The position numbers and the translations under genes are program-made. Of a stretch of DNA of 64,000 bases, positions 10,430 through 22,603 are shown in pieces (the stretch's first letter is position 1; the number at the start of each line of letters is the position of its first letter). Source of the DNA: Comamonadaceae bacterium (GTDB lineage Bacteria > Pseudomonadota > Gammaproteobacteria > Burkholderiales > Burkholderiaceae_C); NCBI GenBank assembly GCA_003599455.1, contig QZKF01000037.1, forward strand, positions 1-64,000. Reading direction: 5' to 3'. Under the pieces are notes generated by a model, which was not told the origin of the DNA, ran no database searches, and saw only the letters and a program-made list of their open reading frames with translations.

Positions 10430-10699
10430 TCAGCGCTTGCGGTGCAACCACCAGGCCAGCGTGCCCTGCACCAGCACCAGGGCCGCGTAGGTAGCCATCT
10501 TGCCGTCGCGGCCGAAGACCACCAGCCCGGCCAGCAACACCGCCACCCCCGCCACCACGAGCATGAAGGCTTCCAGGCCGGCGCCTCGCCCGGCGCGGCC
10601 CGCGCGCCGCAGGCGGGGAACCGTCCAAAGCACCCCGGCCATGAACAGAGCCGGCGCGACAAAGCCGGCGAGGTGCCCCAGGAAGGCCCAAGGTGTCAT
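10430..10699 (-). CDS. Small integral membrane protein, function unknown
   Basis: An 89-residue hydrophobic protein starting [20 protein letters not shown]. Three membrane segments can be seen (about residues 5-27, 42-62 and 68-86) with basic connectors RRAGRAGRG and GRDGK and a C-terminal HRKR. I do not recognise a named family with certainty; comparable small proteins sit divergent from hemA in Comamonadaceae. It is transcribed away from hemA from a spacer of only 48 bases, and converges on ugpQ with a 13-base gap. The absence of any alternative reading frame with better features supports this call. Confidence 0.7.
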   Translation of the reverse strand: MTPWAFLGHLAGFVAPALFMAGVLWTVPRLRRAGRAGRGAGLEAFMLVVAGVAVLLAGLVVFGRDGKMATYAALVLVQGTLAWWLHRKR

Positions 10700-10711
10700 T
10701 TGAAGTTGACA

Positions 10712-10741
10712 GTGACATGCATAAGGGATCAATTTTATAAT
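10712..10741 (+). promoter_or_regulatory. Strong sigma70 promoter of hemA, predicted to give a leaderless mRNA
   Basis: A perfect TATAAT lies at 10736-10741. Eighteen bases upstream is GTGACA (10712-10717, 5 of 6 to TTGACA). The A of the hemA ATG is at 10748, seven bases after the -10 box, exactly where transcription should begin. No purine-rich ribosome site precedes the ATG. The -10 region is also nearly symmetrical (TATAAA read on the minus strand), so it could serve the divergent small membrane gene. Confidence 0.65.
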
Positions 10742-10747
10742 CAGCGC

Positions 10748-12049
10748 ATGTCTGTCTGGGCTCTCGGCATCAACCACCACACGGCTCCGCTCGATTTGCG
10801 GGGCCGCTTTGCGTTTGCGCTGGACCAGATTCAGCCCACGCTCGACGGCTACCGCCAGAGCCTGGCGCGCCAGCCCGAGGCCACGCTGCTGTCCACCTGC
10901 AACCGCACCGAGCTCTATGGCGCGGGCGACCAGTCGGCCGTGGACCCCACGCTGGACTGGCTGGCCCAGACCGGTGGCGTGAGCAGCCATGTGCTGCGCG
11001 ACCACGCCTACGTGCTGCGCGACGACCAGGCCGCGCGCCACGCTTTCCGGGTGGCCAGCGGACTGGACAGCATGGTGCTCGGCGAGGCCCAGATCCTGGG
11101 CCAGATGAAGGATGCCGTGCGCGCCGCCAGCGACGCCGGCGCCCTGGGCACCACGCTGCACCAGTTGTTCCAGCGCTCGTTCGCGGTGGCCAAGGAAGTG
11201 CGCAGCTCCACCGAAATCGGCGCGCATTCCATCAGCATGACCGCCGCCGCGGTGCGCCTGGCCTCGCAGCTGTTCGAAGACCTGCGCGACATCAAGGTGC
11301 TGTTCGTCGGCGCGGGCGAGATGATCGAACTGGCCGCCACCCATTTCGCGGCCAGGACACCCAAGGGCATGGCAATCGCCAACCGCACGCTGGAGCGGGG
11401 CGAGAAGCTCGCCAGCCGCTTCGGCGCCCAGGTGATGCGCCTGGCAGACGTGCCCGACCGCCTGCACGAGTTCGACGCGGTGATCAGCTGCACCGCCAGC
11501 ACCCTGCCGATCATCGGCCTGGGTGCCGTCGAGCGCGCGTTGAAGAAGCGCCGCCACCGCCCCATGTTCATGGTCGACCTGGCCGTGCCGCGCGACATCG
11601 AGGTGGAGGTCAAGGCGCTGCACGACGTGTACCTCTACACCGTGGACGACCTGGCCGCCGTGGTGCAGACCGGCAAGGACAACCGCCAGGCCGCCGTGGC
11701 CCAGGCCGAGGCCATCATCGACGCGGGCGTGCTCAGCTTCATGCACTGGATGGAGCAGCGCGACCCGGCCCATGGCGTGGTGCCGCTGATCCAGCAGATC
11801 AACGCCCAGGCGGACGAGTGGCGCGCGATCGAGCTCGCGCGCGCACGACGCCTGCTGGCCAAGGGCGAACCGGTGGAAGCCGTGCTGGAAGCGCTCTCTC
11901 GCGGCCTCACGCAGAAGATGCTGCACGGCACGCTGGCCGAACTGCACACCGGCGACAGCGCCGCGCGCGCCGCCACCGCGCAGACCGTCTCGCGGCTGTT
12001 CCTGCGCGACGACCCCATCAAGACCCCGCGCGGCGACGCACACAACTAG
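10748..12049 (+). CDS. hemA: Glutamyl-tRNA reductase HemA
   Basis: A 433-residue NADPH-dependent enzyme that reduces glutamyl-tRNA(Glu) to glutamate-1-semialdehyde, the first committed step of C5 tetrapyrrole (heme) synthesis. It begins [18 protein letters not shown]. The catalytic cysteine lies in [12 protein letters not shown] near residues 44-55, followed by [17 protein letters not shown] near 108-124. The Rossmann segment is [20 protein letters not shown] near 185-204 and the C-terminal dimerisation helices follow. The ATG at 10748 fits the promoter described separately. It heads hemA-prfA-prmC-grxD, a standard arrangement that ties heme synthesis to translation termination genes. Confidence 0.96.
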   Translation: MSVWALGINHHTAPLDLRGRFAFALDQIQPTLDGYRQSLARQPEATLLSTCNRTELYGAGDQSAVDPTLDWLAQTGGVSSHVLRDHAYVLRDDQAARHAFRVASGLDSMVLGEAQILGQMKDAVRAASDAGALGTTLHQLFQRSFAVAKEVRSSTEIGAHSISMTAAAVRLASQLFEDLRDIKVLFVGAGEMIELAATHFAARTPKGMAIANRTLERGEKLASRFGAQVMRLADVPDRLHEFDAVISCTASTLPIIGLGAVERALKKRRHRPMFMVDLAVPRDIEVEVKALHDVYLYTVDDLAAVVQTGKDNRQAAVAQAEAIIDAGVLSFMHWMEQRDPAHGVVPLIQQINAQADEWRAIELARARRLLAKGEPVEAVLEALSRGLTQKMLHGTLAELHTGDSAARAATAQTVSRLFLRDDPIKTPRGDAHN

Positions 12050-12120
12050 CTGGCCTGGCGCGCGTCCGGCGCCGGCGGGTCCTCGCCTGTGCCGGCCATG
12101 CCCGGCCGATACCCAATCCC

Positions 12121-13209
12121 ATGAAAACCTTCGTCCGCGACACCCTGCTGCGCCAGCGCGCGCGCCTGCACGAACTGGACGCCCTGCTCTCGGCGCCCGA
12201 CGTGGTCGACCAGATGGAGCGTTTCCGCGCGCTCAGCCGCGAGCACGCCGAGGCCTCCACCGTGGTCGAGGTGTTCAACCGCTACCTGCAGCGCGAAGCC
12301 GACCTCGCCTCGGCCCGCGAGATGCTCGACGACCCCGACATGGCCGAGATGGCGCAGGACGAAATCCGCGGCGCCGAAGCCGACCTGGAGCGGCTCGACG
12401 CGGAGCTGCAGCAGCTGCTGCTGCCCAAAGACCCGGACGACGAACGCAACGCCTTCGTGGAAATCCGCGCCGGCACCGGTGGCGACGAGTCGGCGCTGTT
12501 CGCTGGCGACCTCGCGCGCCTGTACACGCGCTATGCCGAAAAACAGCGCTGGCAGGTCGAGACCGTGAGCGAGTCACCCAGCGAGCTCGGCGGCTACAAG
12601 GAAGTGGTGCTGCGCGTGGCCGGCCCCGGGGCCTATGGCCGGCTGCGCTTCGAGTCGGGCGGCCACCGCGTGCAGCGCGTGCCCGCCACCGAAACGCAGG
12701 GCCGCATCCACACCAGCGCGGCCACCGTGGCGGTGATGCCCGAGCCCGACGAAACGCAAGCCGTTCAACTCAACCCGAGCGAGCTGCGCATCGACACCTA
12801 CCGCGCCAGCGGCGCCGGTGGTCAGCACATCAACAAGACCGACTCCGCTGTGCGCGTGACCCACCTGCCCACCGGCATCACCGCCGAATGCCAGGACGGC
12901 CGCTCGCAGCACAGCAACAAGGCCAAGGCCTTGCAGGTGCTCACCGCGCGCCTGCAGGAAAAGGACCGCAGCGAACGCGCCGCCAGGGAAGCCGCCACGC
13001 GCAAGGGCCTGATCGGCAGCGGCGACCGCAGCGACCGCATCCGCACCTACAACTTTCCCCAGGGCCGCATCACCGACCACCGCATCAACCTCACGCTCTA
13101 CAAGGTGCTGCAGGTGATGGAGGGCGACCTGGACGAGGTGATCCACGCCCTGCAGGTGGCGCGCGGCACCGAGCTGCTGGCCGAGCTCGAACAGCGCAAC
13201 GGCGCGTGA
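12121..13209 (+). CDS. prfA: Peptide chain release factor 1
   Basis: A 362-residue class I release factor that reads UAA and UAG. The RF1 anticodon-like tripeptide PAT occurs in [15 protein letters not shown] near residue 190. The universally conserved GGQ that triggers peptidyl-tRNA hydrolysis is in [16 protein letters not shown] near 233. The N-terminal coiled coil (about 1-100) and C-terminal helices are of normal length. The ATG at 12121 follows hemA by 71 bases. Its TGA overlaps the ATG of prmC, the enzyme that methylates the GGQ glutamine, so the modifier and its substrate are translationally coupled. Confidence 0.97.
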   Translation: MKTFVRDTLLRQRARLHELDALLSAPDVVDQMERFRALSREHAEASTVVEVFNRYLQREADLASAREMLDDPDMAEMAQDEIRGAEADLERLDAELQQLLLPKDPDDERNAFVEIRAGTGGDESALFAGDLARLYTRYAEKQRWQVETVSESPSELGGYKEVVLRVAGPGAYGRLRFESGGHRVQRVPATETQGRIHTSAATVAVMPEPDETQAVQLNPSELRIDTYRASGAGGQHINKTDSAVRVTHLPTGITAECQDGRSQHSNKAKALQVLTARLQEKDRSERAAREAATRKGLIGSGDRSDRIRTYNFPQGRITDHRINLTLYKVLQVMEGDLDEVIHALQVARGTELLAELEQRNGA

Positions 13210-14048
13210 TGAACGCCACCCTGCGCGAGACCCTGGCGCGGCTGCAGTGCGACGGCCTGGAGCGCATCGATGCGCAGATGCTGCTGCTGCTCGCGTTGCA
13301 GCGCAGCCCGCACGACCGCGCCTGGCTGCTGGCGCACGACGGGGATGCGCTGGACACCGACGCGGCGCTGCGCCTGGATGCCCTGGTGCAGCGCCGCCAG
13401 CGCGGCGAGCCCATGGCCTACCTGCGCGGCGACCAGGAGTTCTTCGGCCTCACGCTGCAGGTGGACGCGCGCGTGCTGGTGCCTCGGCCCGACACCGAAA
13501 CCCTGGTGGTCTGGGCGCTGGACGTGCTGGATGCCATGCCCGCCCCGGCCCGCGTGCTCGACCTGGGCACGGGCAGCGGTGCGATCGCGCTGGCCATCCA
13601 GGCCCGGCGCCCGGCCACCGCGGTGACCGCCACCGACGCCAGCGAGGCGGCCCTGGCTGTCGCGCAGGGCAACGCAGAGCGGCTCGGGCTCGAGGTGAAC
13701 TTTCACGCCGGCCACTGGTTCGCGGCCGTGCCCGGCGAGCGCTTCGACCTGGTCGTGAGCAACCCGCCCTACATCGCCGAGGGCGACCCGCACCTGCCCG
13801 CCCTCGGTCACGAGCCGGGCACGGCCCTGACCGCCGGCGCGGACGGCCTGGACGACATCCGCGCGATCACCACCGGCGCGCCGCAGGCGCTTCGGCCCGG
13901 CGGCTGGCTGTTGCTGGAACACGGGCACGACCAGGCCAGCGCCGTGCGCGCCCTGCTCCGGGGCGCGGGCTTCGGGCAGGTCACCAGCCGCACCGACCTC
14001 GCGGGCATTGCGCGCTGCAGCGGCGGCCAATGGCCACACGCGCGATAA
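13209..14048 (+). CDS. prmC: Release factor glutamine methyltransferase PrmC
   Basis: A 279-residue SAM-dependent methyltransferase that N5-methylates the glutamine of the GGQ motif in RF1 and RF2. The N-terminal helical domain (about 1-85) is followed by the catalytic domain. This has VLVPRPDTETLV, the SAM-binding DLGTGSGAIALA near 118-129 and the catalytic SNPPYIAEGDP near 184-194. Its ATG shares one base with the prfA TGA. It ends 53 bases before grxD. Confidence 0.95.
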   Translation: MNATLRETLARLQCDGLERIDAQMLLLLALQRSPHDRAWLLAHDGDALDTDAALRLDALVQRRQRGEPMAYLRGDQEFFGLTLQVDARVLVPRPDTETLVVWALDVLDAMPAPARVLDLGTGSGAIALAIQARRPATAVTATDASEAALAVAQGNAERLGLEVNFHAGHWFAAVPGERFDLVVSNPPYIAEGDPHLPALGHEPGTALTAGADGLDDIRAITTGAPQALRPGGWLLLEHGHDQASAVRALLRGAGFGQVTSRTDLAGIARCSGGQWPHAR

Positions 14049-14101
14049 TGCCCACCGCACCCGGGTCAACCCGGACCCCTCCGCAGAAGGACCTTTCAGC
14101 C

Positions 14102-14425
14102 ATGAGCGACGCCCAAACCCGAATCGACCAACTGGTCAAATCCCACGACATCGTGCTGTTCATGAAGGGCAACGCGAGTTTTCCCATGTGCGGCTTCTCC
14201 GGTCGCGCGATCCAGATCCTCAAGGCCTGTGGCGTCGAGACCAAGACCCTGACCACCGTCAACGTGCTCGAGGACGAAGGCATCCGCCAGGGCATCAAGG
14301 AATACAGCAACTGGCCCACGATCCCGCAGCTCTACGTCAAGGGCGAGTTCGTCGGTGGCTCGGACATCATGATGGAGATGTACCAGTCCGGCGAGCTGCA
14401 ACAGGTCATCAACGGCCAGGCCTGA
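14102..14425 (+). CDS. grxD: Monothiol glutaredoxin Grx4
   Basis: A 107-residue CGFS-type monothiol glutaredoxin, which binds a bridging [2Fe-2S] cluster with glutathione and hands it to Fe-S acceptors, often with a BolA partner. Visible motifs are VLFMKGNASFPMCGFSG near residues 18-34, WPTIPQLYVKGEFVGG near 73-88 and SDIMMEMYQSGEL. A BolA-family gene occurs near 55.7 kb in this window but not beside it. grxD is the last gene of the hemA cluster; a strong terminator starts 20 bases after the stop. Confidence 0.95.
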   Translation: MSDAQTRIDQLVKSHDIVLFMKGNASFPMCGFSGRAIQILKACGVETKTLTTVNVLEDEGIRQGIKEYSNWPTIPQLYVKGEFVGGSDIMMEMYQSGELQQVINGQA

Positions 14426-14444
14426 GCGCCCCCTCGTTCACGCT

Positions 14445-14490
14445 GCAAAGCCACCTTCGGGTGGCTTTGCGCATTCTGGTTTGCGTCTTT
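14445..14490 (+). terminator. Rho-independent terminator after grxD
   Basis: GCAAAGCCACC (14445-14455) and GGTGGCTTTGC (14460-14470) form a perfect 11-bp stem closed by a TTCG tetraloop, about 20 bases after the grxD stop. A pyrimidine-rich stretch ending in TTTT follows at about 14478-14490. This ends the hemA-prfA-prmC-grxD unit. Confidence 0.85.
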
Positions 14491-14607
14491 TCACACACAC
14501 CGGGTCGATGCTCCGGTATGCGGTCGGTTTGTGGCGCTTTTCGGCTTGGAGATCGGGCACGTCTTGTGCTTGAATGAAATCGTCGCCGAACCCCACAGGA
14601 GAACCGC

Positions 14608-15612
14608 ATGAGCTCACGCAGCCTGGTCGCTTCACCCTCCCTCGGTCTGCCCATCGCCCAGATGCGCAGCGTGTTCAGCGCCGACGATGTCGAGCGCAAG
14701 CTGGCCCAACTGCAGGCCAGCGGCAACGAGCGCGACTACGAAAACCTCCGCAACACCTGGCAACGCATGCTGGAGCGCGGTCCGCAGCGTTTTGCCGTCA
14801 AGCCCTCCGGCGTGCCCGACATGGCACCGCTCTACGACCTGCTGCCCAACTTTGGTGAGGTGCTCGACGACGTGAAGCGCCACGTGGCGCTCAGCCAGGA
14901 CAGCCGCGACAGCCTGGAGGTCACGCCCATCCTGTTGCTCGGCCCGCCCGGCGTGGGCAAGACCCACTTCGCGCGCCAGCTCGCCGACCTGCTGGGCACC
15001 AGCATGAGCCTGGTGCCCATGAGCTCCATGACGGCCGGCTGGCTGCTCTCGGGTTCGTCCTCGCAATGGAAAGGCGCCAAACCCGGCAAGGTGTTCGAGG
15101 CGCTGATCGACGGGCAGTACGCCAACCCGGTGATCGTGGTGGACGAAATCGACAAGGCCAGCGCCGACGCACAGTACGACCCGCTGGGCGCGCTCTACAG
15201 CCTGCTGGAGCACGACACCGCGCAAAACTTCGTGGACGAGTTCGCCGAGGTGGCGATCGATGCCAGCCAGGTGATCTGGGTCACCACCGCCAACGACGAA
15301 CGCAGCATCCCCGAGCCCATCATGAACCGCATGAACGTGTACGAGATCGCGCCACCCTCGCTGGAGGCCGCGCGCAAGATCGCGGGGCACCTGTACCGCA
15401 GCATCCTGGGCGAACACGACTGGGGTCAACGATTCGACCCGGAACCGGCCGAGGACGTGCTGGACCAGCTGGCCATGCTCGCACCGCGGGAAATGCGGCG
15501 CGCGCTGGTCACGGCGTTCGGCAACGCGCGGCTGGACAACCGCTACCGCGTCGAGCCCGACGACCTGCCGCGGGCCGGTACGGGCAAGGGCCGCATCGGC
15601 TTCCTGCAGTAG
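14608..15612 (+). CDS. Lon-like AAA+ ATPase lacking protease and substrate domains
   Basis: A 334-residue AAA+ ATPase. An N-terminal helical stretch (about 1-100) precedes Walker A LGPPGVGKTH (residues 111-120), Walker B VIVVDEID (175-182), sensor 1 in WVTTANDERSIP (about 224-235), a probable arginine finger in MNRMNVYEI (about 239-247) and a sensor-2 helix APREMRRAL near 291. The module resembles the ATPase core of Lon, but there is no Lon N-terminal domain and no Ser-Lys protease domain. Its job is unknown; a chaperone or remodelling role is plausible. The start has a good AGGAG at 14597-14601. It is a single-gene unit between the grxD terminator and a convergent lytic transglycosylase gene. 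Confidence 0.85.
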   Translation: MSSRSLVASPSLGLPIAQMRSVFSADDVERKLAQLQASGNERDYENLRNTWQRMLERGPQRFAVKPSGVPDMAPLYDLLPNFGEVLDDVKRHVALSQDSRDSLEVTPILLLGPPGVGKTHFARQLADLLGTSMSLVPMSSMTAGWLLSGSSSQWKGAKPGKVFEALIDGQYANPVIVVDEIDKASADAQYDPLGALYSLLEHDTAQNFVDEFAEVAIDASQVIWVTTANDERSIPEPIMNRMNVYEIAPPSLEAARKIAGHLYRSILGEHDWGQRFDPEPAEDVLDQLAMLAPREMRRALVTAFGNARLDNRYRVEPDDLPRAGTGKGRIGFLQ

Positions 15613-15620
15613 AGCCGGCG

Positions 15621-15642
15621 CCCGACGCCTTCAAGCGTCGGG
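15621..15642. terminator. Hairpin at the convergent 3' ends of the AAA+ and transglycosylase genes
   Basis: CCCGACGC (15621-15628) and GCGTCGGG (15635-15642) form a perfect 8-bp stem with a 6-base loop. The stop codon of the minus-strand gene (15631-15633) lies in the loop. No T-run flanks it on either side, so it may act as an mRNA 3' end block for both transcripts rather than as a classical terminator. Confidence 0.4.
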
Positions 15643-16256
15643 GTGCGTCCAGTTCTTCGCCGCCGCGTATACCGCGTTCGGGTACTCGGCACGACCACGG
15701 CTGCCGTTGTAGCGGCCCAGCGCCAGAAAGGTGTCGCCACGTTCGCGGTCAAGGTAGTGGCGCAGGATCACACAACCGAAGCGCAGGTTGGTCTGCATGT
15801 TGAACAGCCGGCTCGCATCGCCGTCACCGATCAGGCGCGACCAGAACGGCATGATCTGCATGTAGCCCCGTGCACCCACGCGAGAAATGGCGAACTTGCG
15901 GAACGCGCTCTCCACCTGAATGAGGCCGAGCACCATGGTGGTGTCGAGCCCGGCGCGGCGCGTTTCGTACCAGACGGTTTGCAGGAATTCGATGCGGGTC
16001 TGGAAATCGGCCTTGCGGCGCTGCAACCGGTCGCTGGTGGTGCCCAGCCAGCGCAGATAGGCCAGGCGCTTGTCCAGGTCGGTGAACTCGGGCACCGGCG
16101 GCGCGGTGTTGGCAATGGCCGCACTGAGCGCACCGCGCACCGAGTCGGCCAGCGGTTCTTCGAGTTGCCCGCCTGCGCGAACCGGCCCGGGCAGCCAGGG
16201 GAGGCCCAGCGCGCCTGCGGCGAGCAGGCAGTGGCGACGCGTCCAGGCGGGCGGCT

Positions 16257-16260
<4 letters not shown>
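15631..16260 (-). CDS. Lytic transglycosylase (SLT domain) with signal peptide
   Basis: A 209-residue exported murein lytic transglycosylase. Residues 1-30 form a signal peptide with an RRHC pair ([20 protein letters not shown]), possibly Tat-type; tat genes are in this window. The SLT core reads [20 protein letters not shown], with the catalytic Glu in VESAF, followed by [24 protein letters not shown] and [11 protein letters not shown]. It cleaves the MurNAc-GlcNAc bond in peptidoglycan. Its ATG overlaps the proS stop by four bases, so it is translated as the second gene of a proS operon. Confidence 0.9.
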
Positions 16261-18002
<1,742 letters not shown>

Positions 18003-18126
18003 GGGCGAGCTGGGTTCTGCCTGCAGGCAGTGGTTGGGGAAACCGTGGGTGGGATCCGGAGAACGGAACGTCCCCGAAACCGGGACGGCCCACCTGCGCC
18101 CGGAGATGCAACAGGTGTGTGATCAC

Positions 18127-18155
18127 TTCGCAACTTGCACGGCGCGATGCATAAT
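18127..18155 (+). promoter_or_regulatory. Candidate sigma70 promoter of rppH
   Basis: TTCGCA (18127-18132, 4 of 6) and CATAAT (18150-18155, 5 of 6) are 17 bases apart. A start near 18162 would give a leader of about 23 bases with GGGG at 18175-18178 as a weak ribosome site before the ATG at 18185. The region is shared with the divergent proS. Confidence 0.45.
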
Positions 18156-18184
18156 GAACACAGTTTAAAAATTTGGGGTTGATT

Positions 18185-18835
18185 ATGCTTGACAGAGAAG
18201 GCTTCAGGCCCAATGTCGGCATCATTCTGCTCAACCAGCGAAACCAGGTGTTCTGGGGCAAACGCATCCGCTCACACTCCTGGCAGTTTCCGCAAGGTGG
18301 CATCGACAGAGGCGAGACACCTGAGCAGGCGATGTACCGCGAGCTGCACGAGGAAGTGGGCCTCATGCCCGAGCACGTGAGCATCGTGGCCCGCACGCGA
18401 GACTGGTTGCGCTACGAAGTGCCGGACCGCTTCATCCGCCGGGATGCCCGCGGCCACTACAAGGGACAGAAACAGATCTGGTACCTGCTGCGCCTCGTCG
18501 CGCAAGACTGGAACCTGAACCTGCGCGCAACGAGCCACCCCGAGTTCGATGCCTGGCGCTGGCACGACTACTGGGTCCCGCTGGACGTGGTGGTGGAGTT
18601 CAAGCGAGGCGTCTATGAAATGGCCCTCACCGAGCTGGCCCGCTACCTGCCCAAGAACGAAAGCCGCAACCGCTACCTGCGCGGTGGCTCGCGCCACCGC
18701 CAGGACGAAGGCATGGAGAACCACCCACTGCCCTCATTGACAGGCACGCCGCCGGGGCTGGAATTGCCTCCCGGCGCCAGCTTTGATCCCGACCCGCAAA
18801 GCGACAGCCGCTCTGCGCACTTTGAACACAAATGA
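18185..18835 (+). CDS. rppH: RNA pyrophosphohydrolase RppH
   Basis: A 216-residue Nudix hydrolase that removes pyrophosphate from the 5' end of mRNAs and so starts RNase E-dependent decay. It begins [20 protein letters not shown], the classical RppH N-terminus. The Nudix box starts at [20 protein letters not shown] (residues 38-57) and finishes VGL. The C-terminal 45 residues or so after ENHPLP are Pro/Ser-rich and absent from the shorter E. coli enzyme, as in other Burkholderiales. A TTG 12 bases upstream is an alternative start but less likely. The stop overlaps the next gene by four bases. Confidence 0.94.
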   Translation: MLDREGFRPNVGIILLNQRNQVFWGKRIRSHSWQFPQGGIDRGETPEQAMYRELHEEVGLMPEHVSIVARTRDWLRYEVPDRFIRRDARGHYKGQKQIWYLLRLVAQDWNLNLRATSHPEFDAWRWHDYWVPLDVVVEFKRGVYEMALTELARYLPKNESRNRYLRGGSRHRQDEGMENHPLPSLTGTPPGLELPPGASFDPDPQSDSRSAHFEHK

Positions 18836-19365
18836 CCTTTGCCCCCTGCCGCGTATCGCGATGCCTGGCCATTGCTGGCGCGTCCCTCTCTCTCCTGGGC
18901 TGGAGTCCCGGCGCGCAAGCGCAGCTCCAGAGTCCTGACGCCGAACCCTGGCAGGAAGCCCAGACGGCGCCGCCAGCGGTGTTCAGCACCGATCAGCTGC
19001 AAGCCTTCGAGGTATCGAAGGACACTGCGCTGAGCTATGGCATCGATCCCAAGACCCTGACGGTTGGCAACGATGGGGTGGTGCGCTACGTGCTGGTCGC
19101 CCGCAGCGCCAACGGAGCGCTCAACGTGCTGTACCAGGGCATTCGTTGCCAGACCGCCCAGGTCAAGACGTATGGGCGCTGGAACAACCAGTCCAGCTGG
19201 AACACCAGTCCCAGGGACGACTGGCAGGAACTGTCTTTCAGGGGCGCCAGCCGGCCCGCGATGTTGCTGGCCCGAGGGGGCGTCTGCGAAGGACGCACCA
19301 TCACCGGCAATCCACAAAAGATCCTGAACACGCTGAAGAACGGCCGGCCTGACAGCGCGCGCTGA
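18832..19365 (+). CDS. CNP1-like family exported protein
   Basis: A 177-residue protein with a signal peptide of about 30 residues ending in AQAQ. The rest resembles the CNP1-like family, first named after a neisserial protein and of unknown function: [44 protein letters not shown] and the pair of conserved cysteines (GIRCQ, GGVCEG) that could form a disulfide in the periplasm. The ATG overlaps the rppH TGA (ATGA), so the two are coupled. It converges on proB with a gap of 24 bases. Family assignment is from memory of its conserved pattern. Confidence 0.75.
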   Translation: MTFAPCRVSRCLAIAGASLSLLGWSPGAQAQLQSPDAEPWQEAQTAPPAVFSTDQLQAFEVSKDTALSYGIDPKTLTVGNDGVVRYVLVARSANGALNVLYQGIRCQTAQVKTYGRWNNQSSWNTSPRDDWQELSFRGASRPAMLLARGGVCEGRTITGNPQKILNTLKNGRPDSAR

Positions 19366-19389
19366 CAGCCAGCACGCCGATGTGCGGTC

Positions 19390-20571
19390 TCAGCCGCGCG
19401 CCAGCACCAGGTTGTCGCGGTGGATCATTTCGGGTTCGGCGACGTAGCCCAGCAGGCGTTCGAAGTCGCCCGACGATTTGCGGCAGATCAGGCGGGCTTC
19501 GCTGCTCGCGTAGTTGGCCAGGCCACGCGCCACCTCCAGGCCGCGCGCATCGCGCACCGCGATCACGTCGCCACGGGAAAACTCGCCTTCGACGGTCGTC
19601 ATGCCGATGGGCAGCAGGCTCTTGCCTTCGCCCACGATCTTGCCCACGGCACCATCGTCCACCACCACCGCGCCCCGCAACTGCAGATGATCGGAAATCC
19701 AGCGCTTGCGCGCCTGGTTCTTCGGCGTTTGCGCCACCAGACAGGTACCGATCGCCTCCCCCTCGGCCAGGCGCAGCAGCACATCGGGTTCGCGCCCCCA
19801 CGCGATCACGGTCGAAGCGCCCGAACCCGCTGCCCGCTTGGCGGCCAGAATCTTGGTGATCATGCCGCCCTTGCCGATGCCGCTGCCCGCGCCACCCGCC
19901 ATGGCCTCCAGCCGCAGATCGCCAGCCCGCGCGACATGCACGAACTGTGCCGCAGGGTCTCGCCGCGGGTCGGCGGTGTACAACCCCCGCTGATCGGTGA
20001 GGATCACCAGCACATCGGCTTCCACCAGATTGGCCACGAGGGCGCCCAGCGTGTCGTTGTCGCCAAACTTGATCTCGTCGTTGACCACCGTGTCGTTTTC
20101 GTTGATCACCGGCACCACGCCCAGCTGCAACAGCGTCAGCAGCGTCGAACGGGCGTTGAGGTAGCGCTCGCGATCGGCCAGATCGGCATGCGTCAGCAGC
20201 ACCTGGGCACTGCCGACGCCACAGCCGCGCAGCTTGGTCTCGTACATCTGCACAAGACCCATCTGCCCCACCGCCGCGGCCGCCTGCAACTCATTGATCT
20301 CCTTGGGCCGAACGGTCCACCCCAGGCGCTTCATGCCCTCGGCCACCGCGCCACTGCTGACCATGATGACCTCGCGCCCCTGCTGCACCAGAGCGGCGAG
20401 TTGCTGGCTCCACTGGCCGATGGCCTCTTCATCGAGGCCGCGTCCGTCGTTGGTCACGAGGCTGGAGCCCACCTTGACCACAATGCGGCGCGCTGTCTTG
20501 AACACGGCCGCCGGGGCCATGCCGTTCACATTCATCGAATCGTCGGGCTGTATGGAGGAGGCGATGTCCAT
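19390..20571 (-). CDS. proB: Glutamate 5-kinase with C-terminal PUA domain
   Basis: A 393-residue amino acid kinase that phosphorylates glutamate in the first step of proline synthesis. The kinase domain shows [17 protein letters not shown] near residues 32-48, [33 protein letters not shown] and [21 protein letters not shown] domain follows from about 290 ([20 protein letters not shown]). I chose the ATG at 20571; an upstream TTG and two in-frame downstream ATGs (20535, 20520) are alternatives, and none has a clear ribosome site. It follows obgE by 18 bases in the rplU-rpmA-obgE-proB order typical of Burkholderiales. Confidence 0.94.
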   Translation of the reverse strand: MDIASSIQPDDSMNVNGMAPAAVFKTARRIVVKVGSSLVTNDGRGLDEEAIGQWSQQLAALVQQGREVIMVSSGAVAEGMKRLGWTVRPKEINELQAAAAVGQMGLVQMYETKLRGCGVGSAQVLLTHADLADRERYLNARSTLLTLLQLGVVPVINENDTVVNDEIKFGDNDTLGALVANLVEADVLVILTDQRGLYTADPRRDPAAQFVHVARAGDLRLEAMAGGAGSGIGKGGMITKILAAKRAAGSGASTVIAWGREPDVLLRLAEGEAIGTCLVAQTPKNQARKRWISDHLQLRGAVVVDDGAVGKIVGEGKSLLPIGMTTVEGEFSRGDVIAVRDARGLEVARGLANYASSEARLICRKSSGDFERLLGYVAEPEMIHRDNLVLARG

Positions 20572-20589
20572 GGTCAAGGAGCGTCGGAA

Positions 20590-21744
<1,155 letters not shown>

Positions 21745-21803
21745 TCACTTGTGCCCATGGCGCTGCGCAGATCTTTCAATCCCGTAGCGCCAGGAGCGCC
21801 CGA

Positions 21804-22061
21804 TCAAACCGGGGTGATGCTGACGACCTGGCGGTTCAGTGCGCCTTTGATGGCGAACGTGACGTGGCCATCGGCCGTCGCAAAAATGGTGTGGTCCTTG
21901 CCCAGGCCCACATTCAGACCGGGGTGGAACTTGGTGCCACGCTGACGCACGATGATCGAGCCTGCGCTGACCAGTTCGCCACCAAACGCTTTCACGCCAA
22001 GCATCTTGGGCTGTGAATCACGCCCGTTTCGCGTTGAGCCGCCGCCTTTTTTCTGTGCCAT
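21804..22061 (-). CDS. rpmA: 50S ribosomal protein L27
   Basis: An 85-residue ribosomal protein L27 located near the peptidyl-transferase centre. The N-terminus [19 protein letters not shown] is the mature form without the cleavable extension seen in Firmicutes. [20 protein letters not shown] and [20 protein letters not shown] are diagnostic. It follows rplU by 13 bases and is followed by a terminator. Confidence 0.98.
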   Translation of the reverse strand: MAQKKGGGSTRNGRDSQPKMLGVKAFGGELVSAGSIIVRQRGTKFHPGLNVGLGKDHTIFATADGHVTFAIKGALNRQVVSITPV

Positions 22062-22074
22062 TTTGACTTACTCC

Positions 22075-22386
22075 TCAGGCTGCGATCGACGCAATCTGCA
22101 GCTCGGTGAAATTTTGACGGTGCCCCTGGCGCTTCTGGTAGTGCTTGCGACGGCGCATCTTGAAGATGCTGACCTTCTCATGCCTGCCATGGGCCAACAC
22201 CGTGACCGTGACCGTTGCGCCGGAAACCAAGGGAGTGCCGACCTTGATTTCGGTGCCGTTGCCGACAGCCAGAACCTGGTCAAACACGATCTCTTGGCCC
22301 ACATCCGCAGCAATCTGTTCTACTTTAATTTTTTCGCCAGCAGCAACACGATACTGTTTGCCACCGGTTTTTATGACCGCGTACAT
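22075..22386 (-). CDS. rplU: 50S ribosomal protein L21
   Basis: A 103-residue ribosomal protein L21, an early-assembly 23S rRNA binder. It starts [20 protein letters not shown] and contains [17 protein letters not shown] and the C-terminal [19 protein letters not shown] typical of L21. The ATG at 22386 is preceded on its strand by AAGAGG, a good ribosome site. First gene of rplU-rpmA(-obgE-proB), divergent from ispB. Confidence 0.98.
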   Translation of the reverse strand: MYAVIKTGGKQYRVAAGEKIKVEQIAADVGQEIVFDQVLAVGNGTEIKVGTPLVSGATVTVTVLAHGRHEKVSIFKMRRRKHYQKRQGHRQNFTELQIASIAA

Positions 22387-22449
22387 ATGAACCTCTTGTA
22401 AAAATTCCACGAATGGAAGCCCGGAGGACCAAATTCCACCGAGCCGGAG

Positions 22450-22479
22450 ATTTTAGCATGCACCGCTCAAACGCGGCAA
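22450..22479 (-). promoter_or_regulatory. Candidate promoter of the rplU-rpmA operon
   Basis: On the minus strand TTGCCG (22474-22479, 4 of 6) and TAAAAT (22450-22455, 5 of 6) are separated by 18 bases. A start near 22443 gives a leader of about 56 bases before rplU. Confidence 0.5.
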
Positions 22480-22555
22480 GCCTGCCATTTCGGCCGACCT
22501 CCCAAGCCGTCACGGGGCTTGAAGATGCGGGAGAGCCAGGCCAAGGCCCGCTTTC

Positions 22556-22561
22556 TATAAT
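22556..22561 (+). promoter_or_regulatory. Perfect -10 hexamer upstream of ispB
   Basis: TATAAT at 22556-22561 lies 42 bases before the proposed ispB start codon. No good -35 hexamer is found at 16-18 bases upstream, so this is only a partial promoter match, but it is the only AT-rich box in the ispB upstream region. Confidence 0.4.
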
Positions 22562-22603
22562 CGCAACCCTGCCCGATACCCCCACCTGCACCTGCCCTTC
22601 ATC

